In this document: piece after piece, positions 46,720 through 54,958 of the stretch | How the letters are laid out: every line of letters starts with the position of its first letter | Numbering within the stretch: the stretch's first letter is position 1 | DNA from: Microvirga ossetica | GTDB lineage: Bacteria > Pseudomonadota > Alphaproteobacteria > Rhizobiales > Beijerinckiaceae | Length of the DNA: 64,000 nt | Direction of reading: 5' to 3' | Assembly: GCF_002741015.1 (NCBI RefSeq) | Contig: NZ_CP016618.1 | Location: forward strand, 434,001 to 498,000 | Translations under genes and position numbers: made by a program | Notes under the pieces: model-generated | Databases searched by the model: none | Told to the model about the DNA's origin: nothing | What the model saw: the letters and a program-made list of their open reading frames with translations, nothing else

Positions 46720-49098
46720 ATGAAAGCGTTGACCGAGGGTCGCTACCGCGGCCGCGATGGCATCTGGGCAGTGTTCGATCTCGGCTTGGAGACGGAACTG
46801 CGGGTCGGGATCCTGGAGCAGGATATCGGCCGGGTCGTCATGAAACGCGACGGCGGCTATCGCCTTGACCGCGGCTGGAGCATCGCGCCCAATGGCCTTG
46901 AGCCGTCTTACGAAGGGAGATCAAGGGACTCCACCGAAGGGTTCACGTGCCCTGAAGCGTCCGTGACGGAACAGAGCGGCACGGTCGTGCTCGAAACCCC
47001 AGGTCTGACGGCCGTGGTAACCCTGTCCCCTTTCGGCATCGCCTGGCACCGGACCGGCGAAAGCCATCCCTTCCTGCGAGACCGTCCGACGCAGGCCTAT
47101 TTCGTGTCACGCAAGACTGGCGCCCTTCAGCATGTCATGGCGCGCGATGAGCACGAGCGCCATTATGGCATGGGCGACAAGGCAGGCCCTCTCGATCACA
47201 CGGGCCGCCGCTTCAAGATCGACGCGGTGGATCCGTGCGGCTTCGACGCGGAATTGAGCGATCCGCTCTATAAGATGATCCCGTTCGTCGTCGTCGACGG
47301 CCCGGCGGGTGCGCACGGCGTTTTCTATGACAATCTCGCTATCGGCGAGATGGATCTCGGCTGCACGATCGATAACTACCATGGGCTGTTCCGGTCCTAC
47401 AGCGCGCAGGATGGTGACCTCGATTTCTATGTCCTCGCGGGCCCCAGTACTCCGGATGTGGTGCGGCGCTTTTCCTGGCTGACGGGCGGCCAGGCCTTCG
47501 CGCCGAAATGGACACTGGGCTTCGCCACCACGACGATGACCATCACGGACGCGCCGGATGCCGATGCGAGGATTACGGACTTTATTGAGAAGTGCCGTTA
47601 CCACCGGATCCCCTGCGACAGCTTTCATTTCGGCTCCGGCTACACGTCCATTGGGCACCGCCGCTATGCGTTCAACTGGAACCGCGATAAGTTTCCCGAC
47701 CCCGCGGGCACCATGCGCCGGCTGAAGGAAGCCGGTAAGCAGCCGGTCACCAATCTCAAGCCCTGCCTTCTGGATGACCATCCCCGCCTCCATGAGGCGA
47801 AGGAGCAGGGAATCCTCGTTATGGATGGCGCGACGGGCCAGCCGGCCGTGGCACAGTTCTGGGACGGCTTGGGCTTCCACGTCGACTTCACGAACCCTGA
47901 TGGGCGCGCCTGGTGGCGGGATGGAATTCAAACTGCACTGCTCGATTACGGTGTCGTCTCAGTCTGGAACGACAACAACGAATACGAGATCTGGGACGAG
48001 GACGCCATATGCAACGGTGATGGGCGTCCATTCCCGCAAGTCTTGGCACGACCGGCGCAACCGCTTCTCATGACGAAGGTCTCCTATGAGACGCAGGCCG
48101 CCCACACGCCAGGGAAACGACCCTATGCCATCACACGCGGTGGGGCAGCCGGCCTGTGGCGCTATGCCCAGACGTGGTCCGGCGATAACGAGACGGCTTG
48201 GAAGACCCTTCGGTTCAATCTGACCCAAGGGCTCAACATGAGCCTGTCCGGCATGTTCAACATCGGGCATGACGTCGGCGGATTCCACGGACCCAGTCCG
48301 AATGCGGAGCTGTTCTGCCGGTTCGTGGAATTCTGCGCTCTCTGGCCACGTATGGTCATGAACTCCTGGAAGGACAGCGGCATCGTTAACCTGCCGTGGA
48401 TGCACGAGAGTGTCATTCCTCAGGTTCGTGACGCCATGACACTGCGCTACCGGTTGATGCCTTACCTCTACACACAGATGTGGCGGGCCTCACATGAGAA
48501 CGAGCCAGTCGTGCGTCCGCTGTTTTATGATTTCCCCAATGACCGTGCCGCTCTTGAAGTCCAAGACAGCTTTATGCTCGGGCCAGACATTCTGGTCGCG
48601 CCCGTTCTCGAGGAGGGAGCAACGGACCGAGAGATTTATCTGCCTGAGCATGCCGGCGGCTGGTTCGACTTCCACGACGGACGCCACTTCGAAGGTGCGC
48701 AGATGATCACGCTCCCAGCGCCCCTCGGACGCCTGCCTGTCTTCGTCCGGTGCGGCGCCATGATCCCAGTCACCCGGCAGACCGACGGGATCGATCCGAG
48801 CGCCGACACGCAGCGCGAGTTAATTGTCTTCGGTGCTTCGCAGGACGTCGCCGATGCATGCCTCTACGAGGATGACGGAGATACGTCGGACTGGCAGGGC
48901 GACGGCCGGCTGGAGCTTCGCTTCCAGCTGCGGCGAAGCGGGAAGGATCTCGTATTGTCTGTCGATTCTATCGGCTCCTACCGGCCAGCTTTCGACACGG
49001 TTTCGGTTCATCCGGTCGCCATCGAAGGGCAGATCCGGGTCGAAACGCCGAAGGGATCCATCAACGTCGTGCCAAGCACACCGGGGTTCAAAGATTGA
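46720..49098 (+). CDS. GH31-family glycoside hydrolase (not of the sulfoquinovosidase subtype)
   Basis: A 792-residue GH31 enzyme: N-terminal beta domain (GMGDKAGPLDHTGRRF), (beta/alpha)8 barrel with nucleophile Asp 418 in SVWNDNNE and acid/base Asp 489 in TWSGDNETAW, then MFNIGHDVGGFHG, and C-terminal beta domains. No signal peptide is present, so it acts in the cytoplasm on imported substrate. GH31 includes alpha-glucosidases, alpha-xylosidases and related enzymes. The plus-subsite region (FCALWPRMVMNSWKDSG) departs from the usual PFxRNH block, so specificity is open. It starts at ATG 46720 behind GAGGAG, in one operon with the importer and the mannonate dehydratase gene, which would fit an alpha-glucuronide or glucoside. 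Confidence 0.88.
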   Translation: MKALTEGRYRGRDGIWAVFDLGLETELRVGILEQDIGRVVMKRDGGYRLDRGWSIAPNGLEPSYEGRSRDSTEGFTCPEASVTEQSGTVVLETPGLTAVVTLSPFGIAWHRTGESHPFLRDRPTQAYFVSRKTGALQHVMARDEHERHYGMGDKAGPLDHTGRRFKIDAVDPCGFDAELSDPLYKMIPFVVVDGPAGAHGVFYDNLAIGEMDLGCTIDNYHGLFRSYSAQDGDLDFYVLAGPSTPDVVRRFSWLTGGQAFAPKWTLGFATTTMTITDAPDADARITDFIEKCRYHRIPCDSFHFGSGYTSIGHRRYAFNWNRDKFPDPAGTMRRLKEAGKQPVTNLKPCLLDDHPRLHEAKEQGILVMDGATGQPAVAQFWDGLGFHVDFTNPDGRAWWRDGIQTALLDYGVVSVWNDNNEYEIWDEDAICNGDGRPFPQVLARPAQPLLMTKVSYETQAAHTPGKRPYAITRGGAAGLWRYAQTWSGDNETAWKTLRFNLTQGLNMSLSGMFNIGHDVGGFHGPSPNAELFCRFVEFCALWPRMVMNSWKDSGIVNLPWMHESVIPQVRDAMTLRYRLMPYLYTQMWRASHENEPVVRPLFYDFPNDRAALEVQDSFMLGPDILVAPVLEEGATDREIYLPEHAGGWFDFHDGRHFEGAQMITLPAPLGRLPVFVRCGAMIPVTRQTDGIDPSADTQRELIVFGASQDVADACLYEDDGDTSDWQGDGRLELRFQLRRSGKDLVLSVDSIGSYRPAFDTVSVHPVAIEGQIRVETPKGSINVVPSTPGFKD

Positions 49099-49142
49099 GA
49101 GCGTACCGCATCGATGCTCAAACAGCATGAAGGACGTGATCC

Positions 49143-50342
49143 ATGAGAGAAGCTTGGCGATGGTTCGGCCCCAATGATCCGGTAACGCTGGATGCAGTTC
49201 GTCAGGCAGGAGCCACGGATATTGTATCCGCGCTCCATCATGTCCCGCCGGGTGAGGCGTGGTCGCTCAACGATGTTGAGCGCCACCGCGACCTTATCGA
49301 GATCACGCCACCTGGGCGCTCGCCGTTGAGGTGGTCGGTGATCGAGAGTATACCGGTCGCAGACGACATCAAGCGGCACGGTGCTGGTGCCAAGCAATCC
49401 ATCGCAGCTTGGATCGCGAGCCTTGAGGCCGCGGCCCAGGGCGGCCTCAAGATCATCTGCTACAACTTCATGCCCGTGGTGGACTGGACCCGGACGGATC
49501 TCGATTGGCCGCTTCCGACCGGCGCCACCGCCCTGCGCTTCGATCAAGATGCTTTTGCCGCCTTCGACCTCTATATTTTGAAACGTCCCGGTGCGCACAG
49601 CTCGTACGATCAGGAGGCTCAGGCTCGGGCGAAGATGGCGGCCGATGCGCTGGACGATGCTGCTGTCGAGCGGCTGACGAAAACCATCGCAGCGGGCCTG
49701 CCGGGATCTACGACCGACGCCCTGGGCCTAGGGGCGTTTCGCGACCGGCTCTCCGCTTATGAAGGCATCGACGCTGCGAAGCTGCGCCAGCACCTGATCG
49801 AGTTCTTGGAGCAGGTCACTCCCGTCGCAGAGAGGCTGTCGGTCAAGCTTACACTCCATCCAGACGATCCGCCACGGCCGCTCTTTGGGCTGCCTCGCGT
49901 CGCATCGACAGAGGAGGACTATGCGGCTTTATTCGCGGCCGTACCGTCCGAGGCCAATGGTATGTGCTTCTGCACCGGTAGCCTCGGCGTGCGCGCAGAT
50001 AACGACCTTCCTGCCATGGCCCGCCGCTTCGCATCACGCATTTACTTCGCTCATCTGAGGGCAACGCGACGGGAGCCGGACGGACTGAGCTTTTACGAAG
50101 CCGATCACCTTGAAGGCGACGTCGATATGGTTGCAGTCATGGATGCTCTCCTCAAGGAGGACCATCAGCGGACGGACGGCGAGAAGATCCCGTTCCGCCC
50201 CGATCATGGGCACCGTATGCTTGATGACCTCTCTTCAAGCCGGCGAGTCAACCCAGGTTATACCGCAATCGGGCGCCTCAAAGGCTTGGCTGAGCTGAGA
50301 GGGGTCATAAAGGCTTTGGACTATCAGTATGGTCTAGGATGA
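49143..50342 (+). CDS. uxuA: Mannonate dehydratase
   Basis: A 399-residue UxuA: N-terminal WRWFGPNDPVTLDAVRQAGATDIVSALHHVP, IICYNFMPVVDWTRTDL, metal ligands in LHPDDPPRP and FCTGSLGVR, IYFAHLRATRREP, and the C-terminal FRPDHGHRMLDD. It dehydrates D-mannonate to 2-keto-3-deoxygluconate. It lies 44 bp after the GH31 gene, in the same direction. It works with uxaC (39351) and the uxuB-like gene (61075), between which the sulfo-ED genes are inserted. Confidence 0.94.
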   Translation: MREAWRWFGPNDPVTLDAVRQAGATDIVSALHHVPPGEAWSLNDVERHRDLIEITPPGRSPLRWSVIESIPVADDIKRHGAGAKQSIAAWIASLEAAAQGGLKIICYNFMPVVDWTRTDLDWPLPTGATALRFDQDAFAAFDLYILKRPGAHSSYDQEAQARAKMAADALDDAAVERLTKTIAAGLPGSTTDALGLGAFRDRLSAYEGIDAAKLRQHLIEFLEQVTPVAERLSVKLTLHPDDPPRPLFGLPRVASTEEDYAALFAAVPSEANGMCFCTGSLGVRADNDLPAMARRFASRIYFAHLRATRREPDGLSFYEADHLEGDVDMVAVMDALLKEDHQRTDGEKIPFRPDHGHRMLDDLSSSRRVNPGYTAIGRLKGLAELRGVIKALDYQYGLG

Positions 50343-50512
50343 CGGTGCCGCGGCGGCTGTGATGCGGCCACACAACCGGCGCGAACCTATCCTGTGTAGT
50401 GCTTATACGCGCGGCCTCGTTCGTGCCAGGTGCGTTGTGAATGGACGTTCCATGCGCTCCACCGTTCGCCAAGGCAAATACGCGATTGGACCCTTCCGGA
50501 TGGATACTTTAG

Positions 50513-50722
50513 GTGCTGCTGAGTATCAGCCAGGTCCCATTCCCACTGGTCCGGGTTCCGGATGGATCGACTGGCCGTATGCGCGTCGGCGCCCTGTTCC
50601 AGATCGCGGTTCCGGTGGTCTCGGCAGTATTTGTGATTGGTATCGTGCCTGTCACGGCCCTGATCGTGATCTTACAGGAGCGTGTCGTATCCGGCCAAAC
50701 CTCCGGCGGCATCAAGGGAAGG
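50513..50722 (+). pseudogene. C-terminal scrap of a second carbohydrate ABC permease
   Basis: The frame contains GRMRVGALFQIAVPVVSAV, then IVPVTALIVILQERVVSG and ends TSGGIKG, the typical end of MalG-type permeases (last helix and the G-L-T-x-G-x-x-K-G tail). The expected stop is gone and the frame runs into the dehydratase gene, whose weak ribosome site (AAGGGAAGG) lies inside the scrap. This suggests that another importer once stood here and was deleted. 50343-50512 has no gene. Confidence 0.65.
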
Positions 50723-50729
50723 ATTTTTT

Positions 50730-52463
50730 ATGACACGCCGACCCATCGGGAAGTTGCGGAGCCAGCGCTGGTTCGCCTCCGACGACATGCGTGGCTTCGC
50801 GCATCGCCAACGCACCCAGCAGATGGGCCTGCGCCGGGAGGAGTTTCTCGGAAAGCCGGTCGTTGCGATCGTCAACACCTGGAGCGACCTGAGTCCTTGC
50901 CACTCGCATCTCCGCGATCGGGCAGAGGCCGTGAAGCGCGGTGTCTGGCAGGCGGGCGGCTATCCGGTGGAGCTGCCGGCCCTGTCGGTCGGAGAGGTGA
51001 TGGTGAAGCCCACCACCATGCTCTATCGCAACTTTCTCGCGATGGAGGTGGAAGAGCTCCTGCGCTCGCACCCCATCGACGGGGCCGTGCTGCTGGGTGG
51101 CTGCGACAAGTCCACGCCAGGCCTCCTCATGGGGGCGATCAGCATGGACATTCCGGTGATCTACTGTCCGGCGGGGCCGATGTCGAACGGGCAATGGCGC
51201 GGCCAGAAGACGGGAGCCGGAACCCATACCAAGAAGTATTGGGACGAGCTTCGGGCCGGCAACATCACCCAGGGCGATTGGGTCGATCTGGAGAGCCGGA
51301 TGACCCGTTCTATCGGCACCTGCAACACCATGGGAACAGCGTCCACCATGACGTCCATCGTGGACGCCATGGGCCTGACGCTTCCGGGCGCGTCATCGAT
51401 ACCAGCGGCCGATAGCGGCCATCCGCGCATGGCCTCGGCCTGCGGCGAGCGCATTGTCGAGATGATCTGGGACGACTGGAAGCCGTCGCGCCTCCTCGAC
51501 GCGAGAAGCTTCCGCAATGGCTTGGTTACCTACATGGCGCTCGGGGGCTCCACGAACGCCGCCGTGCACCTCATCGCCATGGCGCGCCGGGCTGGTGTCG
51601 ACCTCACCCTCGACGATATGTCCGACATGGCCGGCAGGGTGCCGGTCTGTGCCAACCTCTTCCCGTCCGGCGAGCACCTGATGGAGGACTTCTACTTCGC
51701 GGGCGGGCTTCTGGCACTGCTCAGGAAGCTGGAGCGGCATCTCGACCAGGATGCCATGACCGTGAACGGCAAGACCCTGGGTGAGAACGTCGCCGGAGCC
51801 GAGTGCTGGAACGACGATGTCATCCGGGGCGAAGACAATCCGGTCGTGCCGCTTTCGCGCGGCAAGACGCTCGCCGTTCTGCGCGGCAACCTCGCCCCGA
51901 ACGGCGCGGTCATGAAATCCTCGACAGCGAGCCCGAAATTCCTCAAGCATGTCGGGCCGGCGCTCGTCTTCGACAGCCCCGCCGAAATGAACCGGACCAT
52001 CGACGATCCCGACCTCGACATCACGGAGGACACGGTCATCGTGCTGCGCAATGCCGGTCCTGTCGGGGCGCCGGGCATGCCGGAATGGGGCAACCTCCCG
52101 ATCCCGAAGAAGCTCCTGAAGCAGGGCGTGCGCGATATGGTCCGCATCTGCGACGGGCGTATGAGCGGCACCCATTACGGCACCTGCATTCTGCACGTGG
52201 CACCCGAAGCGGCTGTGGGCGGTCCCCTCGGGCTTCTCCGGACGGGCGACCTCGTGGAGCTCGATGTGGAGGCCGGACGCCTCGACATGAAGGTCGACAA
52301 GGCCGAGCTGGAGCGCCGTCGCGCCGAATGGAAGCCAACCGCGCACGTCTATGGGCGATCCTTCGCGGCGCTCTATCAGCGCCATGTCTCGCAGGCTGAT
52401 GAAGGCTGCGACTTCGATTTCCTCAGCACGCCCGGCCCTGTGGTCGAGCCGTCAATCTTCTAG
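50730..52463 (+). CDS. IlvD/Edd-family sugar-acid dehydratase, candidate 6-deoxy-6-sulfogluconate dehydratase
   Basis: A 577-residue IlvD/Edd protein. The three Fe-S cluster Cys are in LSPCHSHLRD, LLGGCDKSTPG and IGTCNTMGTASTM. PAADSGHPRMA and the C-terminal ICDGRMSGTHYGT are conserved. Relatives include L-arabonate, xylonate and gluconate dehydratases and the sulfogluconate dehydratase of the sulfo-ED pathway. In this setting (aldolase, lactonase, SDR and sulfoquinovosidase following in order) the last is favoured: 6-deoxy-6-sulfogluconate to 2-keto-3,6-dideoxy-6-sulfogluconate. It starts at ATG 50730 (MTRRPIGKLRSQ). Confidence 0.85.
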   Translation: MTRRPIGKLRSQRWFASDDMRGFAHRQRTQQMGLRREEFLGKPVVAIVNTWSDLSPCHSHLRDRAEAVKRGVWQAGGYPVELPALSVGEVMVKPTTMLYRNFLAMEVEELLRSHPIDGAVLLGGCDKSTPGLLMGAISMDIPVIYCPAGPMSNGQWRGQKTGAGTHTKKYWDELRAGNITQGDWVDLESRMTRSIGTCNTMGTASTMTSIVDAMGLTLPGASSIPAADSGHPRMASACGERIVEMIWDDWKPSRLLDARSFRNGLVTYMALGGSTNAAVHLIAMARRAGVDLTLDDMSDMAGRVPVCANLFPSGEHLMEDFYFAGGLLALLRKLERHLDQDAMTVNGKTLGENVAGAECWNDDVIRGEDNPVVPLSRGKTLAVLRGNLAPNGAVMKSSTASPKFLKHVGPALVFDSPAEMNRTIDDPDLDITEDTVIVLRNAGPVGAPGMPEWGNLPIPKKLLKQGVRDMVRICDGRMSGTHYGTCILHVAPEAAVGGPLGLLRTGDLVELDVEAGRLDMKVDKAELERRRAEWKPTAHVYGRSFAALYQRHVSQADEGCDFDFLSTPGPVVEPSIF

Positions 52464-52472
52464 GTGCTCGTC

Positions 52473-53279
52473 ATGATCGACATTGAGAACCGCTTCAAAG
52501 GTTGGCTGCAGGGCGACGGGCCGCGCCCGCCGCTCGGCACCTGGCTCATGGCAGCAGCGCCCGCGACCGCCGAGGCGATGGGCTACAGCGGCTTCGACTT
52601 CCTCGTCGTCGACATGGAGCACGTGCCGATCGAAGTGTCGGATCTGGCCCATATCCTACGTGCCATCGGCTGCACGCCGGCCGATGCGGTCGTGCGGCTC
52701 GCCTGGAACGATCAGGTGCTCGTGAAGCGGGTGCTCGATGCCGGCGCCCAGACGATCATGGTTCCCTTCGTCCAGACGGCGGAGGAGGCCCGGCAAGCCG
52801 TCTCATTTGCGAAATATCCGCCCGAAGGTGTCCGCGGTGTCGCCGCGGTGCATCGCGGCTCACGGTTCGGCCGCGTTGCGGACTATCTCAAGCGCGCCAA
52901 TGATCAGGTGGCAGTGATCGTACAACTGGAGACGCCGGAAGCTGTCGAGCGGCTGCCGGAAATCGCGGCCGTTCCTGGCATCGACGCATTGTTCGTCGGG
53001 CCCGGCGACCTCGCCGCCGCCATGGGGCATATCGGCAATATCGCGCATCCTGACGTTCAGGCGCTGATCGAGAAGGCGGCCGGGATGGCGGGTGACGCCG
53101 GCAAGCCGGTCGGCATCGTCGGCCCCAACCCGGACATGGTGCGCCGCTTCATCGGTTATGGATACAGCTATGTGGCGGTGGCATCCGACATCGCCATGAT
53201 GACGAGCCGCGCCTCCGAGTGGCTCGGCGCCTTGCGCGATCAACCGGCCCCGCCGGATGCTCCAGCCGCAGCCTATTGA
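52473..53279 (+). CDS. HpcH/HpaI-family class II aldolase, candidate KDSG aldolase
   Basis: A 268-residue HpaI-fold aldolase: GTWLMAAAPATAEAMG, metal-binding Glu of VVDMEHVPIE, VRLAWNDQVLVKR (catalytic Arg), LETPEAVERL with the second metal Glu, and FVGPGDLAAAMG. The family cleaves 2-keto-3-deoxy acids to pyruvate and an aldehyde. In the sulfo-ED pathway of Pseudomonas putida SQ1 and Rhizobium leguminosarum this family makes pyruvate and 3-sulfolactaldehyde. It starts at ATG 52473, nine bases after the dehydratase stop (a GTG at 52464 is in frame). Confidence 0.87.
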   Translation: MIDIENRFKGWLQGDGPRPPLGTWLMAAAPATAEAMGYSGFDFLVVDMEHVPIEVSDLAHILRAIGCTPADAVVRLAWNDQVLVKRVLDAGAQTIMVPFVQTAEEARQAVSFAKYPPEGVRGVAAVHRGSRFGRVADYLKRANDQVAVIVQLETPEAVERLPEIAAVPGIDALFVGPGDLAAAMGHIGNIAHPDVQALIEKAAGMAGDAGKPVGIVGPNPDMVRRFIGYGYSYVAVASDIAMMTSRASEWLGALRDQPAPPDAPAAAY

Positions 53280-53290
53280 GGTTCATTGGG

Positions 53291-54172
53291 ATGTCCCTCT
53301 CCGTCGCCCTCGATGTCCGCGCAGAGTTGGGCGAGTGCCCGATCTGGGACGCAGACGAACAGGCGCTGTTCTTCGTCGACATCAAGGGCAGGGCGCTCCA
53401 TCGCTACAGGCCCGACTCGGGTGAGCATGCCGTCATGACGATGCCGGATGAGATCGGCTGCATCGGTCTGAGGAAGGATGGCAGCTTCATCGCGGGATTC
53501 CGTTCGGGCGTGTGGCTACCGGATTCCCAAGGAAATCGTGAGACGAAGCTGGCCGACAACCCGGAGGACCAGCGCACCAGCCGCTTCAATGACGGCCGCG
53601 TCGATCTGGCAGGCCGTTTCCTGGTGGGCACCATCGACGAGCCGAAGGATGGCGGTAAGGCGCATCTCTATCGCTACGACCGGCGAGGTCTCGTCACGCT
53701 CGCAAGTGGCCTGCTCACGTCGAATGGCGTCGCCTTCTCGCCGGACGGGCGCATGCTCTATCACTCCGATACGCCGACCTTCACGGTCTGGCGCTATGCC
53801 TACGATCCGGCACGCGGAGAGGCCACGGACAAGACCTTGTTCGCCCGTCTTGAACCCGCCAAAACCCACCAAGGGCGCCCGGACGGTGCGGCGGTGGATG
53901 CGGAAGGCTGCTACTGGACGGCCCTATTCGAGGGCGGACGGATCCAACGCTACGCGTCCGATGGACGTTTGCTGGCGGAATATCCTGTTCCGGCTCGGTG
54001 CCCCACCATGGTCTGCTTCGGGGGCGCCGACCTGAAGACCCTTTATGTAACGTCTGCCCGCACAGGCCGCTCCGGCGATGAGCTGACAGCCTTTCCGCAC
54101 TCGGGAAGCCTTTTTTCCATGCGGGTTGACGTTCCGGGACTCCCCGAAAGCCGTTTCGATCCTTCCGTTTGA
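53291..54172 (+). CDS. SMP-30/gluconolactonase-family lactonase, candidate sulfogluconolactonase
   Basis: A 293-residue six-bladed propeller protein of the SMP-30/regucalcin family. Metal ligands are visible: Glu in ELGECPIWD, Asn in SNGVAFSPDG, and Asp of the HQGRPDGAAVDAEG strand. The fold hydrolyses sugar lactones. Here it would open the 6-deoxy-6-sulfogluconolactone made by the next gene's product. It starts at ATG 53291, eleven bases downstream of the aldolase stop. Confidence 0.88.
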   Translation: MSLSVALDVRAELGECPIWDADEQALFFVDIKGRALHRYRPDSGEHAVMTMPDEIGCIGLRKDGSFIAGFRSGVWLPDSQGNRETKLADNPEDQRTSRFNDGRVDLAGRFLVGTIDEPKDGGKAHLYRYDRRGLVTLASGLLTSNGVAFSPDGRMLYHSDTPTFTVWRYAYDPARGEATDKTLFARLEPAKTHQGRPDGAAVDAEGCYWTALFEGGRIQRYASDGRLLAEYPVPARCPTMVCFGGADLKTLYVTSARTGRSGDELTAFPHSGSLFSMRVDVPGLPESRFDPSV

Positions 54173-54184
54173 GGCCGTATCGCG

Positions 54185-54949
54185 ATGTCGTTCGACTACT
54201 CAACCGTCCAATACCGTTCCCTTCAAGGCCGCTCCGTGGTCATCACGGGTGGTGCGTCCGGAATCGGCGAGGAGATGGTGAAGGCTTTCGTGGCGCAAGG
54301 CGCACGGGTGTCCTTCATCGACATCGCGAAGGAGCCTGGGGACGCGCTGGCGAGCGCAACGGGAGCCCCCTTCCACGCCTGCGACGTCACCGACATTCCG
54401 GCGCTGCGCGAGGTGTTGGCCAGGATCGAAAGCGACCATGGTGGCGTGGATGTTCTCGTCAACAATGCCGGTAAGGACGACCGGCACGATATGACTGAGG
54501 TCGAGCCCGAGTCTTGGCGGCGCGCCCTCGCTTTGAACCTCGATCATCAGTTCTTCGCAACGCAGGCCGTCTCCAAGGGCATGGCCGACAGGGGCAGGGG
54601 CTCCGTCATCATGCTCGGCTCCATTTCGTGGATGCGCGGCCGTCCTAGCATGGTCGGTTACACGACCGCGAAGGCGGCAATCAACGGCATGACCCGCACG
54701 CTCGCCCGCGAGCTGGGGCCGTCCAATATCCGGGTGAACTGCATCGTGCCAGGTGCAATCCTCACGGAACGCCAGGAGAAACTCTGGCTAACGCCGGAGC
54801 TGAACCAGCAATTCATCGACCTTCAGGCGCTCAAGTTCCGCCTGGACGCCAGCCATGTGGCGAAGATGGCTCTCTTCCTCGGCTCGGACGAGAGCGGCGG
54901 CTGCACGGGTGCGAATTTCATCGTCGATGCCGGCCTGACCCAGAATTGA
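54185..54949 (+). CDS. SDR sugar 1-dehydrogenase, candidate sulfoquinovose dehydrogenase
   Basis: A 254-residue SDR: VVITGGASGIGEEM, Asp in SFIDIAKE (NAD preference), NNAGKDDRHDM, catalytic Ser in LGSISWMRG, YTTAKAAINGM, and the unusual RQEKLWLTPE loop. The NNAGxDDRH, GSISW and RQEKxW features are shared with Caulobacter-type D-xylose 1-dehydrogenase, so the enzyme is an aldose 1-dehydrogenase. The sulfoquinovosidase directly downstream makes sulfoquinovose the likely substrate. It is 12 bp from the lactonase and 9 bp from the glycosidase. Confidence 0.87.
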   Translation: MSFDYSTVQYRSLQGRSVVITGGASGIGEEMVKAFVAQGARVSFIDIAKEPGDALASATGAPFHACDVTDIPALREVLARIESDHGGVDVLVNNAGKDDRHDMTEVEPESWRRALALNLDHQFFATQAVSKGMADRGRGSVIMLGSISWMRGRPSMVGYTTAKAAINGMTRTLARELGPSNIRVNCIVPGAILTERQEKLWLTPELNQQFIDLQALKFRLDASHVAKMALFLGSDESGGCTGANFIVDAGLTQN

Positions 54950-54958
54950 GAGTGTTCC

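Noticed and set aside
51393..52385. Minus-strand frame of 330 codons over the IlvD/Edd gene
   Set aside because: Antisense shadow without motifs; the plus frame has all three Fe-S Cys.
50730..54949. Reading of the block as a D-xylose or L-arabinose oxidative (Dahms-type) pathway
   Set aside because: The SDR does resemble xylose 1-dehydrogenases, but the contiguous SQase with the full K-E-R-W-Y set, the TauE exporter and the GabD-like stub fit the sulfo-ED pathway better. It is kept as the alternative, not the call.
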